Shown piece by piece: positions 18,397 to 27,203 of a stretch of DNA of 64,000 nt. Within the stretch, counting starts at the first letter, position 1; every line of letters starts with the position of its first letter. The DNA comes from Ohtaekwangia koreensis (GTDB taxonomy: Bacteria; Bacteroidota; Bacteroidia; Cytophagales; Cyclobacteriaceae). The notes below the pieces were generated by a model, which worked only from the letters and a program-made list of their open reading frames with translations, did not search any database and had not been told where the DNA came from. The DNA is taken from contig NZ_FUZU01000001.1 in the NCBI RefSeq assembly GCF_900167975.1, positions 2,937,331 through 3,001,330 of the forward strand, in the 5' to 3' direction. The position numbers were made by a program, and so were the translations under genes.

Positions 18397-21033
18397 ATGA
18401 ACCTGCCAGGATTGAAATCGTTTCACACAAGTTGCCTGTTGAACCTTATCATATTGTCTCTATTTTTAATAGGTATATATTCAAACTGTTTAGCGCTGCC
18501 TCACAGTATAAATAAAGAACCTGATTTTGTATACCTGTTTTCGTATTCGACTACCAAGAATAATAATCACAACGGTTTACATTTCGCCTGGAGCACCGAT
18601 AAGAAGAATTGGTTCCTAATAGGAAACGAGTATAGTTTTGTTCGTTGCGACTACGGGCGATGGGGAAAAGAGAAAAGAATGCTGACTCCTTTCATGTTTT
18701 TAGATGGGAGTGGAGTGTGGCACTGCTTGTGGAGTGTAAACGAGTATGATCATGCTTTTGCCCATGTGTCCTCACCCGACCTGGTATACTGGGGCAGGCA
18801 AAGCTATCCGCTCCTTGACAAGGAGCTAACCTTTAAAGATCCCATTGTGGAACATGATGGCAAGATATATACTATCAAATTTAAAGGGAAAGAAAATCAA
18901 TACTTTGAAGTCAAGACAAGGGATTTTAAAGTATATAGTGAGGCAAAACAAATTGAAGCAAGTCAATACCGGTCTGCCAATGTTACACTGTCCCTTGAAT
19001 CGGGAACTTTCACCGGCCAGGTTCATCGTGTACGCTGGAGTGTCGCAGAGAAGCTCATTCAAAAAACAGAAGTTGCCAATTACCGCGCTATACTTCATGA
19101 TGAGCGCACGCAGCAGGACGTTCAGCGATTTGCAGGGCTTCAGCCTGTCAGTGCTTCGTTCACCGTTCATGCCGATGCTGTGAAGCCGATCAGTAATTTA
19201 CTGCTCGGTGTGTTTTTTGAAGATATAAACTACGCAGCCGATGGAGGTCTCTATGCAGAGCTTATTCAGAATCGTGATTTTGAATATACACCAAGTGACC
19301 GGGAATATCGAGATACTACATGGAACAGCAAGCACTCGTGGAGACTTCAAGGAACAAACGCTACTTTTTCAGTGGACACTATAGATCCGATCCATAGCAA
19401 TAATAGTCATTATGCAACACTCACAACTACAAATGGAAATGCTTCACTTATAAATACAGGCTTTGATGGCATTGCGGTAAAGAACGGAGAGAAGTTCAAT
19501 CTTTCTCTTTTTGTAAAGAGATTGAAGGGCAGTGTAAAGTCGGTTAGCGTTAGCCTGGTAACTCGAAATGGTAAGGAGATTGCCCGTGGAGTAATACCGG
19601 TAGCATCGGCTTCATGGAAGAATATAAAAACTGTTCTGACAGCGACAGATAGTGCCAGCGGAGCGCAGCTTGCTATACGACCACTGTCTGCGGGTAGCCT
19701 TGCCGTTGATATGGTGTCGCTTTTCCCACAGCAGACTTTTAAAGGAAGAAGGAACGGACTTCGCAATGACCTGGCTCAAACCATTGCTGATATACATCCT
19801 AAATTCATCCGCTTTCCAGGAGGATGCGTGGCCCATGGTGATGGTATTGAAAATATATACCGCTGGAAGAATACGGTTGGCCCGCTGGAGAGCAGAAAAC
19901 CACAACGAAATTTGTGGGGCTATCATCAAACAGCTGGCCTGGGGTATTTTGAATATTTTCAATACTGCGAAGATATAGGAGCCGTACCATTGCCTGTGCT
20001 GGCTGCCGGTGTGCCATGTCAGAATTCAGGCACGGGTGGTGCCGGGCAACAAGGCGGGGTGCCACTGGACCAGATGGATGAATATATCCAGGATATATTT
20101 GATCTGGTCGAATATGCGAATGGAAGTGCAAAGTCGAGATGGGGGAAACTCCGTGCTGATGCCGGCCATCCACAGCCTTTTAATTTGAAATATATAGGTA
20201 TAGGAAACGAAGACCTTATCTCTGATGTATTCGAAGAACGATTCAAACTTATCTTCAAGGCGATGAAAGAAAAACATCCTGAGATGGTCGTGATCGGAAC
20301 TGTTGGGCCAACCTTTGAAGGAACCGATTATACCGAGGGATGGAAGATTGCCGATGCGCTCCAAGTTCCCGTTGTTGATGAGCATTACTATCAATCGCCC
20401 GGATGGTTTATTCACAATCAGGAATACTATGACAAGTATGATCGTTCTAAATCTAAAGTATATTTAGGTGAATATGCGAGCCATCTTCCGGGGCGTCCTA
20501 ACAATGTAGAGACAGCATTATCAGAAGCGCTCTATCTAACATCACTTGAAAGAAACGGTGATGTGGTCACGATGAGTTCCTATGCACCGCTTTTGGCAAA
20601 GGACGGACGGACGCAATGGAATCCTAACCTCATATATTTCGATAACAAAGAAGTAAAACCAACCGTAGGCTACTATGTTCAAAAAATGTTTGGACAGAAT
20701 GCCGGAGATCAATATCTGCCAGTATCTACTGTGCTGTCGAATAATGAGGACGGTGTGAAAAAGCGTATCGCCATCTCCATTGTGCGCGATTCCAAAAGTA
20801 ATGACCTTATTGTAAAACTGGTAAATATGTTGCCGGTAAATGTAAATGCACAGGTAGATCTGACGGGGCTTGTGCCACCGCGTAGTGCTGTGAAGAAGAT
20901 CGTGTTACAAGGTGATCCTGTTGACAAGCACGCAAAGCCACAAGAGTCGTCTATTACAATCACAGATAAATCGACATTAGCACTCGGTCCCTATTCAGTA
21001 ACCGTGATTCGATTGGCCTCCGATCGTAAATGA
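18397..21033 (+). CDS. GH51 alpha-L-arabinofuranosidase with N-terminal GH43-like propeller fragment
   Basis: Secreted enzyme expected to release alpha-L-arabinofuranose side chains. The ATG at 18397 is chosen because a signal peptide starts there (LLNLIILSLFLIGIYSNCLA); earlier ATGs at 18331 and 18349 add a hydrophilic tail. The first ~210 mature residues resemble part of a GH43-type propeller (FAWSTDKKNWFLIG, FAHVSSPDLVYWGRQ) rather than a whole one. The GH51 part follows: GVFFEDINYAADGGLYAELIQNRDFEY, FIRFPGGC, acid/base Glu at codon 20209 (IGIGNED) and nucleophile Glu at codon 20470 (YLGEYAS), then a beta-sandwich tail. A degraded copy of its last ~275 bp lies at 21454-21729. Confidence 0.93.
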   Translation: MNLPGLKSFHTSCLLNLIILSLFLIGIYSNCLALPHSINKEPDFVYLFSYSTTKNNNHNGLHFAWSTDKKNWFLIGNEYSFVRCDYGRWGKEKRMLTPFMFLDGSGVWHCLWSVNEYDHAFAHVSSPDLVYWGRQSYPLLDKELTFKDPIVEHDGKIYTIKFKGKENQYFEVKTRDFKVYSEAKQIEASQYRSANVTLSLESGTFTGQVHRVRWSVAEKLIQKTEVANYRAILHDERTQQDVQRFAGLQPVSASFTVHADAVKPISNLLLGVFFEDINYAADGGLYAELIQNRDFEYTPSDREYRDTTWNSKHSWRLQGTNATFSVDTIDPIHSNNSHYATLTTTNGNASLINTGFDGIAVKNGEKFNLSLFVKRLKGSVKSVSVSLVTRNGKEIARGVIPVASASWKNIKTVLTATDSASGAQLAIRPLSAGSLAVDMVSLFPQQTFKGRRNGLRNDLAQTIADIHPKFIRFPGGCVAHGDGIENIYRWKNTVGPLESRKPQRNLWGYHQTAGLGYFEYFQYCEDIGAVPLPVLAAGVPCQNSGTGGAGQQGGVPLDQMDEYIQDIFDLVEYANGSAKSRWGKLRADAGHPQPFNLKYIGIGNEDLISDVFEERFKLIFKAMKEKHPEMVVIGTVGPTFEGTDYTEGWKIADALQVPVVDEHYYQSPGWFIHNQEYYDKYDRSKSKVYLGEYASHLPGRPNNVETALSEALYLTSLERNGDVVTMSSYAPLLAKDGRTQWNPNLIYFDNKEVKPTVGYYVQKMFGQNAGDQYLPVSTVLSNNEDGVKKRIAISIVRDSKSNDLIVKLVNMLPVNVNAQVDLTGLVPPRSAVKKIVLQGDPVDKHAKPQESSITITDKSTLALGPYSVTVIRLASDRK

Positions 21034-21122
21034 GATAAGATAAAGGAAGATACCGATGGCGTGTTTAACAGAGTATATATAGGCTATGAATTGTCATCAG
21101 GAAAAAACAGACCGCTATCACT

Positions 21123-21437
21123 ATGAATATCGGAAAGATTGTAACCTATAGTTTTTATACTTTGATTTTCATATTCCTGATTTATGCAGGTTTTGATTCT
21201 CTCCGCAGATTATACCATTTCAATAATTATTCGGTGATCACCTATAGCAAAGTTGACTCCTTGTTCCTCGATCATCGTGGGCACAGAACGTTTTCTGTTA
21301 CCTTTAAAGCGGACGGGAATCTGTATAGGGCTGAAATTAACTATGCCGATGATATCACACCTGAGATCGGGGATGAGTTCAAAGTTGAGTACTCTTCAAA
21401 AGATCCAAACCTCCATAGAATTATTTTGTACGAATAA
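21123..21437 (+). CDS. Small membrane-anchored protein (DUF3592-like), function unknown
   Basis: The 104-residue product has one N-terminal membrane helix (YTLIFIFLIYAGF) and a short beta-rich domain containing TFSVTFKADGNLYRAEINYADDITPEIGDEFKVEY. This recalls DUF3592-type proteins, where a flexible extracellular strand domain follows a helix; the assignment is tentative. It sits between the intact GH51 gene and a decayed copy of the GH51 3' end, so it may have arrived or been trapped by the duplication. It ends 17 bp before the remnant. Confidence 0.6.
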   Translation: MNIGKIVTYSFYTLIFIFLIYAGFDSLRRLYHFNNYSVITYSKVDSLFLDHRGHRTFSVTFKADGNLYRAEINYADDITPEIGDEFKVEYSSKDPNLHRIILYE

Positions 21438-21453
21438 CCAGGAATTACGAAGA

Positions 21454-21729
21454 AGCGTATAGCCCTCTCCGTTGCAGGCCATTACAAAAACTAATGACCT
21501 AATTGTAAAACGGGTAGGCATGTTGCTCATCCATGTAAAATGCGCAGGTAGATTCCAGGGGTTCTCATGCGGCCGGTTGGTCTTGCACAAAGATTGTCTG
21601 GCAAGACGATGCTGCTGACAAGCAAGAATGTAAAATGCTTGAACCAGTCGTCATACTGACAGACAAAATTGGTTGACCGCTCCAAGTTCCTAATCAGTAA
21701 TCATAATTCGATTGACTGCGAATCGTAAT
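21454..21729 (+). pseudogene. Decayed duplicate of the GH51 3' end
   Basis: The sequence aligns by eye with 20761-21033 of the intact GH51 gene. Shared blocks include AAGCGTAT, TAATGACCT-ATTGTAAAAC, ATGTTG, GTAAA-TGC-CAGGTAGAT, TGCTGACAAGCA (versus TGTTGACAAGCA) and, at the end, ATTCGATTG followed by ATCGTAA. Many substitutions, small indels and stop codons abolish coding capacity. It is the remnant of a former tandem duplication, or of an older second GH51 gene that was deleted down to its tail. Confidence 0.82.
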
Positions 21730-21778
21730 AGCACACCTTAAAATTACCGGTATAGAGAAAAATACATAGTAAATACCA

Positions 21779-21833
21779 GGGGGTATATTAAGTAAAAGAG
21801 GGGGTATATCGTCATAAACAACCTCAAGGTTGT
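21779..21833 (+). promoter_or_regulatory. Direct repeats and inverted repeat upstream of GH35
   Basis: GGGGGTATAT occurs at 21779 and again at 21800, exactly 21 bp apart. On the complementary strand this reads ACCCCC-N15-ACCCCC, similar to the C-rich pair in the GH43 and SusC promoters but in the opposite orientation. It is followed by a perfect inverted repeat, ACAACC-TCAA-GGTTGT, at 21818-21833. TTTCTTTG near 21856 is one mismatch from the TAnnTTTG -7 box. Probably the regulated promoter of the GH35-GH2 pair. Confidence 0.5.
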
Positions 21834-21917
21834 GACAGGCTTTTACTTTCTATAACGCATCACGTTTCTTTGTTCCTGCAATTTGATGCGTATTCAACCC
21901 GACCCAATTTGCTTATT

Positions 21918-23783
21918 ATGACAACCAACTACACCTCCCGCTTTTTTCGTTTGTATGTTTCGTTGCTGATTTTCTTTTTCATCTCTCACACCGGATGGAC
22001 GCAAACCAGCAAGCACACATTTGCACTGGGCGATTCAACATTTCTGCTGGACGGAAAACCGTTCCTGATGATCTCCGGAGAACTTCACTATCCACGTATA
22101 CCCAAAGAGGCATGGCGCCAGCGCATGCAAATGGCAAAGGCCATGGGCTTGAATACCATTGGCACCTATGTATTCTGGAATGTACATGAACCTGAAAAAG
22201 GCAAGTATGATTTTTCGGGCAACAATGATATAGCGGCCTTTGTAAAGACCGCGCAGGAAGAAGGACTATGGGTTGTATTGCGTCCAAGTCCATACGTTTG
22301 TGCCGAATGGGAATTTGGTGGCTATCCATACTGGCTGCAAAACGAAGAAGGACTTATTGTTCGCAGTCTTGAACCGAAATTCATCACAGCCTATCGTAAC
22401 TATATCCAGGAGGTAGCGCGGCAGCTGGTGCCCCTTCAAATCAACCATGGCGGTAACATTCTCATGGTGCAGGTTGAAAATGAGTATGGCTTTTATTCAA
22501 ATGACAAAGCATACCTTGAAGAGAATAAACGCCTCTTCATCGAAGCGGGCTTTGATGGCTTGCTATATACCTGCGATCCGGCTCCTAAAGTGAAAGACGG
22601 ACATATACCAGGATTGCTGCCGGCCGTAAATGGATTGGACAATCCCAGGGAAGTAAAGTCACTTGTACGCCAGTACCATCAAGGTAAAGGTCCCTTCTAT
22701 ATAGCCGAGTGGTATCCAGCATGGTTTGATTGGTGGGGTACACCGCACCATACGGTCCCGGCAAAAGATCATGCTCCTAAACTTGATGCAGTACTGGGTG
22801 CTGGCATTTCCATCAACATGTATATGTTTCACGGGGGTACTACCAGAGGGTTTATGAATGGTGCTAATTATAATGATCAGAATCCATATGAGCCGCAAAT
22901 CAGCAGCTACGACTACGATGCGCCATTGGATGAAGCGGGAAATGCCACCGAAAAATTCCGGCAGTTCAGAAGTGTGATCAAGAAACATCTCCCAGTAGGA
23001 CATGTATTGCCTAATATACCGCCCGCTAAAAAAGCAGTAGCCCTGCCGTTGATAAACTTTTCGCGTCAGATAAGTTTAATGAATATATTACCTGAACCCG
23101 TTGCGAGTGCTCATCCACTTACATTCGAGGATCTGAACCAGGCGTACGGTTTTGTGTTATATCGCACCACATTAAAGAACAGCCAGGGCAGTGGTATATT
23201 AAAAATCAACGAGCTGCGGGATTATGGACTTATCTTTATAAACGGTAAACGCGTAGGTGTCTTAGACCGCAGGCTCCGGCAGGATAGCCTCTCGGTTGTG
23301 ATACCCGCCGGTGAGGTAACATTGGATATACTGGTAGAGAATTTAGGGCGTATAAATTTCGGACCATACCTGTTGAAAAATAAAAAAGGTATAACATCTA
23401 CAGTAACATTTAACAATACCGAGTTGCCGAACTGGCAGATGTATTCGCTGCCGTTTAGTGATTTGACTTTGTTGAGTAAAAAAGAAAACAAGAAAGCGGC
23501 TGCGGCTGAAAGCCCGGTGATCAAATCCGGAACGTTTTCGCTATCAGCAGTCCATGATACTTACCTGGACATGCGTACATGGGGAAAAGGTATCGTATGG
23601 ATCAATGGACACAACCTGGGGAGATATTGGTCGATCGGACCACAACAAACCATTTATGTGCCTGCTGAATGGTTGAAGACGGGACAAAACGAGATTGTTG
23701 TGCTGGAGCTGCTGGAGACTTCGCAAAAGAGTTTGAAGACGCTTTCCAAACCGATCCTGAATTCTATTCCTTCGCTCAAATAG
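21918..23783 (+). CDS. GH35 beta-galactosidase, secreted
   Basis: Retaining exo-beta-galactosidase, expected in the periplasm or on the surface. The ATG at 21918 is preferred over 21870, since it directly precedes the signal peptide (LYVSLLIFFFISHTGWTQ). The TIM barrel starts with FLLDGKPFLMISGELHYPRI and NTIGTYVFWNVHEPEKG. The catalytic acid/base is E189 in VQVENEYG and the nucleophile is E264 in YIAEWYPAWFDWWG. Jelly-roll domains follow, including LFINGKRVGVLDRR and GKGIVWINGHNLGRYW. Length (621 residues) is normal for bacterial GH35. GH35 enzymes in similar loci remove terminal galactose from galactan chains. The GH2 gene starts 39 bp downstream, almost certainly in the same operon. Confidence 0.95.
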   Translation: MTTNYTSRFFRLYVSLLIFFFISHTGWTQTSKHTFALGDSTFLLDGKPFLMISGELHYPRIPKEAWRQRMQMAKAMGLNTIGTYVFWNVHEPEKGKYDFSGNNDIAAFVKTAQEEGLWVVLRPSPYVCAEWEFGGYPYWLQNEEGLIVRSLEPKFITAYRNYIQEVARQLVPLQINHGGNILMVQVENEYGFYSNDKAYLEENKRLFIEAGFDGLLYTCDPAPKVKDGHIPGLLPAVNGLDNPREVKSLVRQYHQGKGPFYIAEWYPAWFDWWGTPHHTVPAKDHAPKLDAVLGAGISINMYMFHGGTTRGFMNGANYNDQNPYEPQISSYDYDAPLDEAGNATEKFRQFRSVIKKHLPVGHVLPNIPPAKKAVALPLINFSRQISLMNILPEPVASAHPLTFEDLNQAYGFVLYRTTLKNSQGSGILKINELRDYGLIFINGKRVGVLDRRLRQDSLSVVIPAGEVTLDILVENLGRINFGPYLLKNKKGITSTVTFNNTELPNWQMYSLPFSDLTLLSKKENKKAAAAESPVIKSGTFSLSAVHDTYLDMRTWGKGIVWINGHNLGRYWSIGPQQTIYVPAEWLKTGQNEIVVLELLETSQKSLKTLSKPILNSIPSLK

Positions 23784-23822
23784 AGAACTATATTTACTTT
23801 TGCAGCGCAACCCAAACGGCCT

Positions 23823-25679
23823 ATGATATTGCCAGTATTACATCGATCAACATGCAAACACCTTCTCGTTTTTGTTTGCATGATTTTGTCCTTTGCATTG
23901 AGTGCCCAGCAGCATCTGATCACCAATGTTACGGGCAGAAAAACGGTAAGCCTTAACGGAGACTGGCAATATATAGTGGATCCATACGAGACAGGATTCT
24001 ATAATTATCGCTGGCAGGAGCGCGCTGAGAATGATCGTGAGGCTTATTGGAATTCCGATGTACCTGATAATAAAACAGATCGTAAAGAGCACGGCTATAC
24101 TGATGAATATATACTAAAGGTGCCGCAGGATTGGAACTCGCAAGACTCCAAGTTTCTGTTCTATGAGGGAACGGTTTGGTATAAAAAGACGTTCAATGCC
24201 AAGCTTCCATCGGCCAATGAAAGGATATATATACATTTCGGTGCCGTGAATTACCAGGCACATGTATATCTCAATGGAAAGAAACTCGGTAAGCATACCG
24301 GAGGCTTTACTCCATTTAATTTTGAAATACCTCGCGGACTGTTAAAGGAAGAAAATAACTTTCTCGTGGTAAAGGTCGACAATAAACGTCTGAAGGATGA
24401 AATACCAACGTTGAATACCGACTGGTGGAATTATGGCGGCATTACACGAGATGTCAATCTGGTTACTGTTCCAAACACATTCATCATCGACTATGCGGTG
24501 TATCTTGAAAAGGCATCCGTCAATGCAAAGCAAAAGACGATCACAGGTTGGGTAGTATTCAATGAAGCTGCATCCGGTGACCTGACAATAGAAATACCAG
24601 AGTTGAAAATCAAAACGGAAGCAGTATATAAATCGGATACTGCACGTTTTTCAATCCAGGTAAAAAACCTGCAGTTGTGGACACCGGAGAAACCCAAGCT
24701 ATACCAGGTGATTCTTTCCTCGACACAGGACAGGCTTATTGATAAGATCGGTTTTCGTACCATCGAAGTAAAAGGAAAGCAGATTCTCCTCAACAATGAA
24801 GCTATATTTCTACGCGGTATATGTATACATGAGGAAATACCGCAGGAGATAAGAAGAGCCAATGGACAGAGAGATGCTCTGCAATTACTCGGCCAGGCAA
24901 AAGAGCTGAATGCTAACATGGTACGACTGGCGCATTATCCTCACAACGAGGCCATGGCGAAAGTTGCAGATTCGCTTGGTATACTGGTGTGGTCAGAGAT
25001 TCCGGTATACTGGACAATTGATTTTGCAAATGCAGATGTGCTCAATAAAGCAAAGCTGCAATTGAAAGAGATGATCCAAAGAGACCACAACCGCGCCAGC
25101 ATCATTATATGGTCGGTAGGGAATGAGACACCGGTACACGAAGCAAGGACCAGGTTTATGCGCGAACTCGTAATCCGCGCCAGAGCATTGGACAATACGC
25201 GTCTGATCAGTGCAGCGCTTGAAGTTCATAATGTGAATGGCACACAAACCATCGATGATCCGTTAGGACAGTATACAGATATAGTATCGGTCAATGAATA
25301 CCTGGGTTGGTATGGCGGACTTCCCAGCAATTGCCGCAATGCAAAATGGTCTGTCAAGTATGACAAACCACTGTTCTTCAGTGAGACGGGAGCCGAGGCA
25401 CTGGGTGGCTTTCATGCCGATTCGCTTACACGTTGGAGTGAAGAATATCAGGAATGGTATTATCGTGAGCAGATTGATATGATGAAACGTATGCCCGATA
25501 ATTATGTAGGCATGTCACCCTGGATACTTAACGACTTTCGATCACCCAGACGCAACAACCCGGTATACCAGGAAGGATGGAATAACAAAGGTCTCTTCGA
25601 TCAGAAGGGTAATAAAAAGAAAGCATTTTATGTTCTGAAAAATTACTACGCTGAAGTTGAAAGGAGTACAAAGCATTAA
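23823..25679 (+). CDS. GH2 enzyme with beta-glucuronidase N-x-K signature, secreted
   Basis: A signal peptide (LLVFVCMILSFALSAQ) precedes sugar-binding, immunoglobulin-like and TIM-barrel domains. The acid/base is E435 in WSVGNETP and the nucleophile E521 in FFSETGAEALGGFH. Near the C-terminus GWNNKGLF aligns with the segment of E. coli beta-glucuronidase that holds the N-x-K pair contacting the glucuronate carboxylate; here these are N587 and K589. SEEYQ and ILNDFR also match the glucuronidase layout. I therefore read it as a beta-glucuronidase rather than a beta-galactosidase, which suits the GlcA caps of arabinogalactan proteins. It is the last gene of the PUL. Confidence 0.88.
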   Translation: MILPVLHRSTCKHLLVFVCMILSFALSAQQHLITNVTGRKTVSLNGDWQYIVDPYETGFYNYRWQERAENDREAYWNSDVPDNKTDRKEHGYTDEYILKVPQDWNSQDSKFLFYEGTVWYKKTFNAKLPSANERIYIHFGAVNYQAHVYLNGKKLGKHTGGFTPFNFEIPRGLLKEENNFLVVKVDNKRLKDEIPTLNTDWWNYGGITRDVNLVTVPNTFIIDYAVYLEKASVNAKQKTITGWVVFNEAASGDLTIEIPELKIKTEAVYKSDTARFSIQVKNLQLWTPEKPKLYQVILSSTQDRLIDKIGFRTIEVKGKQILLNNEAIFLRGICIHEEIPQEIRRANGQRDALQLLGQAKELNANMVRLAHYPHNEAMAKVADSLGILVWSEIPVYWTIDFANADVLNKAKLQLKEMIQRDHNRASIIIWSVGNETPVHEARTRFMRELVIRARALDNTRLISAALEVHNVNGTQTIDDPLGQYTDIVSVNEYLGWYGGLPSNCRNAKWSVKYDKPLFFSETGAEALGGFHADSLTRWSEEYQEWYYREQIDMMKRMPDNYVGMSPWILNDFRSPRRNNPVYQEGWNNKGLFDQKGNKKKAFYVLKNYYAEVERSTKH

Positions 25680-25723
25680 CCGTTGTCATGGTACTTAATC
25701 AAAGATGATTTATACTATAGCTG

Positions 25724-26458
25724 CTATTGAGGAAATGAAACGCCCGTTATCTCTTTACATAGTGTAAGGAATTTTTCTTGCAACAATGTATTGTCAGCCT
25801 CGGTGTTATAGCGGCTTTCCTTCTGGTGATGAAAATAACGACCGCTTACTTTGGCTTTGTCATCATTGCTTACGGCTAACCATGCCTGTGTCTCAAATCC
25901 TTTTTGCAAATCATCGGGTGCGCCTGGTCCACCCATCTTTGTCGGGACCCAGCCTGGATCAACGGCATTGGAGTATACATCCGGCCATTTACGGGCTACG
26001 GCCATGGAAAGCATTAATACAAGCAACTTGGAATCGGAGTAGGATACGCCACTACCTTTACGCTTTAGTTCGTCTAGTTTTGAATGTCCCTGTAAATGCA
26101 TTCCGCTGCTCAGGTATATCAAGCGCTGCGGCTTTTGAATTAGACATGTAAGTGTATAGGGAGCTATTGTGTTGACTGAGAAAATCAGAGAGGCAGAAAC
26201 CTGGTAAACTCCTGCATTGTGAATTACCGCATCAAATATACCCAGTTGATTAACGTGTTCGGCAAGTTTTTTTGTCTCTTCTATACTGGACAAATCTCCT
26301 GTTAAAACGGCCTCAGCACCCGGTATATTTTTCATAGCTTCGCGCCCGCGTTCAGCGTTGCGTGCATGCAGGACCACACGGTGTCCCTGTTCGATTAGCA
26401 ACTTTGCGCAGAGCTGCCCGAGTCCATCAGCTGATCCGGTAATAAATATTCTTGCCAT
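25724..26458 (-). CDS. Short-chain dehydrogenase/reductase
   Basis: NAD(P)-binding oxidoreductase of the classical SDR fold. The coenzyme motif is TGSADGLG near the N-terminus, followed by an Arg-containing segment (LHARNAERG) that favours NADP. NNAG appears as HNAG, and the active site is SSGMHLQGH with YSDSK (YxxxK). VDPGWVPTKMGGPGAP matches the substrate-loop region. The start at 26458 (MARIF) is used, one codon inside the longest frame. It points away from the PUL and towards its 3' end. A broken reductase gene and a cupin gene lie upstream on the same strand. The substrate is unknown. Confidence 0.9.
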   Translation of the reverse strand: MARIFITGSADGLGQLCAKLLIEQGHRVVLHARNAERGREAMKNIPGAEAVLTGDLSSIEETKKLAEHVNQLGIFDAVIHNAGVYQVSASLIFSVNTIAPYTLTCLIQKPQRLIYLSSGMHLQGHSKLDELKRKGSGVSYSDSKLLVLMLSMAVARKWPDVYSNAVDPGWVPTKMGGPGAPDDLQKGFETQAWLAVSNDDKAKVSGRYFHHQKESRYNTEADNTLLQEKFLTLCKEITGVSFPQ

Positions 26459-26467
26459 CAATTTTAA

Positions 26468-26661
26468 TTATACCTTAATCAATTTTTTTGACTGTACAAT
26501 CTCCATGGAGACGCGACCATCATCAAGGCCTGGCTTTCAAAGCCGTTGTGACATTCCAAATATAGCGTTCCATACTTCTCTCTGTTGTCTCCCCAGTGTT
26601 CAGAAAGTATTCGTCCATCGACTGTTGATCCCATGTGACAGATTACATACGGCTTTTTCAT
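26468..26661 (-). pseudogene. Truncated, frameshifted RibD-C-like reductase remnant
   Basis: The frame starts KKPYVICHMGSTVDGRIL, the N-terminal NADPH-binding strand-loop of the RibD C-terminal/dihydrofolate-reductase-like family. Near 26517 the frame reads ALMMVASPW, whereas a one-base shift restores ALM-GRVSME, matching the family's conserved GRxTME segment. The shifted frame stops at 26468-26470 soon afterwards. Only about 65 of some 220 residues survive. It is probably a leftover of a deletion next to the SDR gene. Confidence 0.72.
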
Positions 26662-26690
26662 GCTATATATTTAATTATATATCTATCTAT

Positions 26691-27086
26691 CTATTGTTGA
26701 TACTGTTCATCTGTTACTTTCTCCATCCACTCCACCACACTTCCATTCAGTTGTTCCTGTATTGCTATATGTGTCATGGCAATGGTGGGAGAGGCTCCGT
26801 GCCAATGCTTTTCTCCTGGAGGAAACCACACGATATCGCCCGGACGAATTTCTTCAATCGGTCCGCCTTCACGTTGTACTCGACCCACGCCGGCGGTAAT
26901 AATTAATGTTTGACCCAGGGGATGGGTATGCCATGCCGTTCGAGCACCCGGCTCGAATGTTACAGTCGCTGCGGCTGCACGCGCATGTTCATTGGGTTGA
27001 AATAATGGATCAATACGAACTGTCCCGGTAAACCAATCTGCGGGTCCTTTGCCCGATGGTTGTGAGCCTAATCTTTTAATTTCCAT
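26691..27086 (-). CDS. Small cupin-domain protein
   Basis: The 131-residue single-domain cupin has motif 1 in [18 protein letters not shown] and motif 2 in [18 protein letters not shown]. His residues at the expected metal positions suggest a bound divalent cation. The end, [10 protein letters not shown], matches the subgroup often encoded beside carboxymuconolactone-decarboxylase-like or quinone-related oxidoreductases. It has no signal peptide. Candidate operator repeats lie immediately upstream (27145-27203). Its function may be tied to the AhpD-like operon that reads towards it from 33083. Confidence 0.9.
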   Translation of the reverse strand: MEIKRLGSQPSGKGPADWFTGTVRIDPLFQPNEHARAAAATVTFEPGARTAWHTHPLGQTLIITAGVGRVQREGGPIEEIRPGDIVWFPPGEKHWHGASPTIAMTHIAIQEQLNGSVVEWMEKVTDEQYQQ

Positions 27087-27144
27087 GTCGCTTCGTTAAG
27101 TGCTTTTTATATGTCAAAGACCTATATCTTCTCTATGTAAAATT

Positions 27145-27203
27145 AAAGTGTTAGAAATACTTATTTACTAAAGTATTCAAACACTTTATTAAAATATTCA
27201 AAC
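27145..27203 (-). promoter_or_regulatory. Repeats upstream of the cupin gene (candidate operator)
   Basis: An imperfect inverted repeat pairs AAAGTGTTAGAAATACTT (from 27145) with AAAGTATTCAAACACTTT (27170-27187). The half-site TATTCAAAC occurs at 27174 and again at 27195, 21 bp apart. The sites lie 59-117 bp before the cupin ATG. Nothing else is evident in the 309-bp gap. They probably bind a dimeric regulator, possibly of AraC type. Confidence 0.45.

Noticed and set aside
21454-21729. GH51 tail repeat as a phage or integron attachment site
   Set aside because: No integrase or tRNA is nearby and the repeat is diverged along its whole length, as expected for a decayed duplicate.
26358-26906. 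182-codon plus-strand frame across SDR, RibD remnant and cupin
   Set aside because: It crosses three minus-strand genes with good family matches and has no recognisable domain itself.
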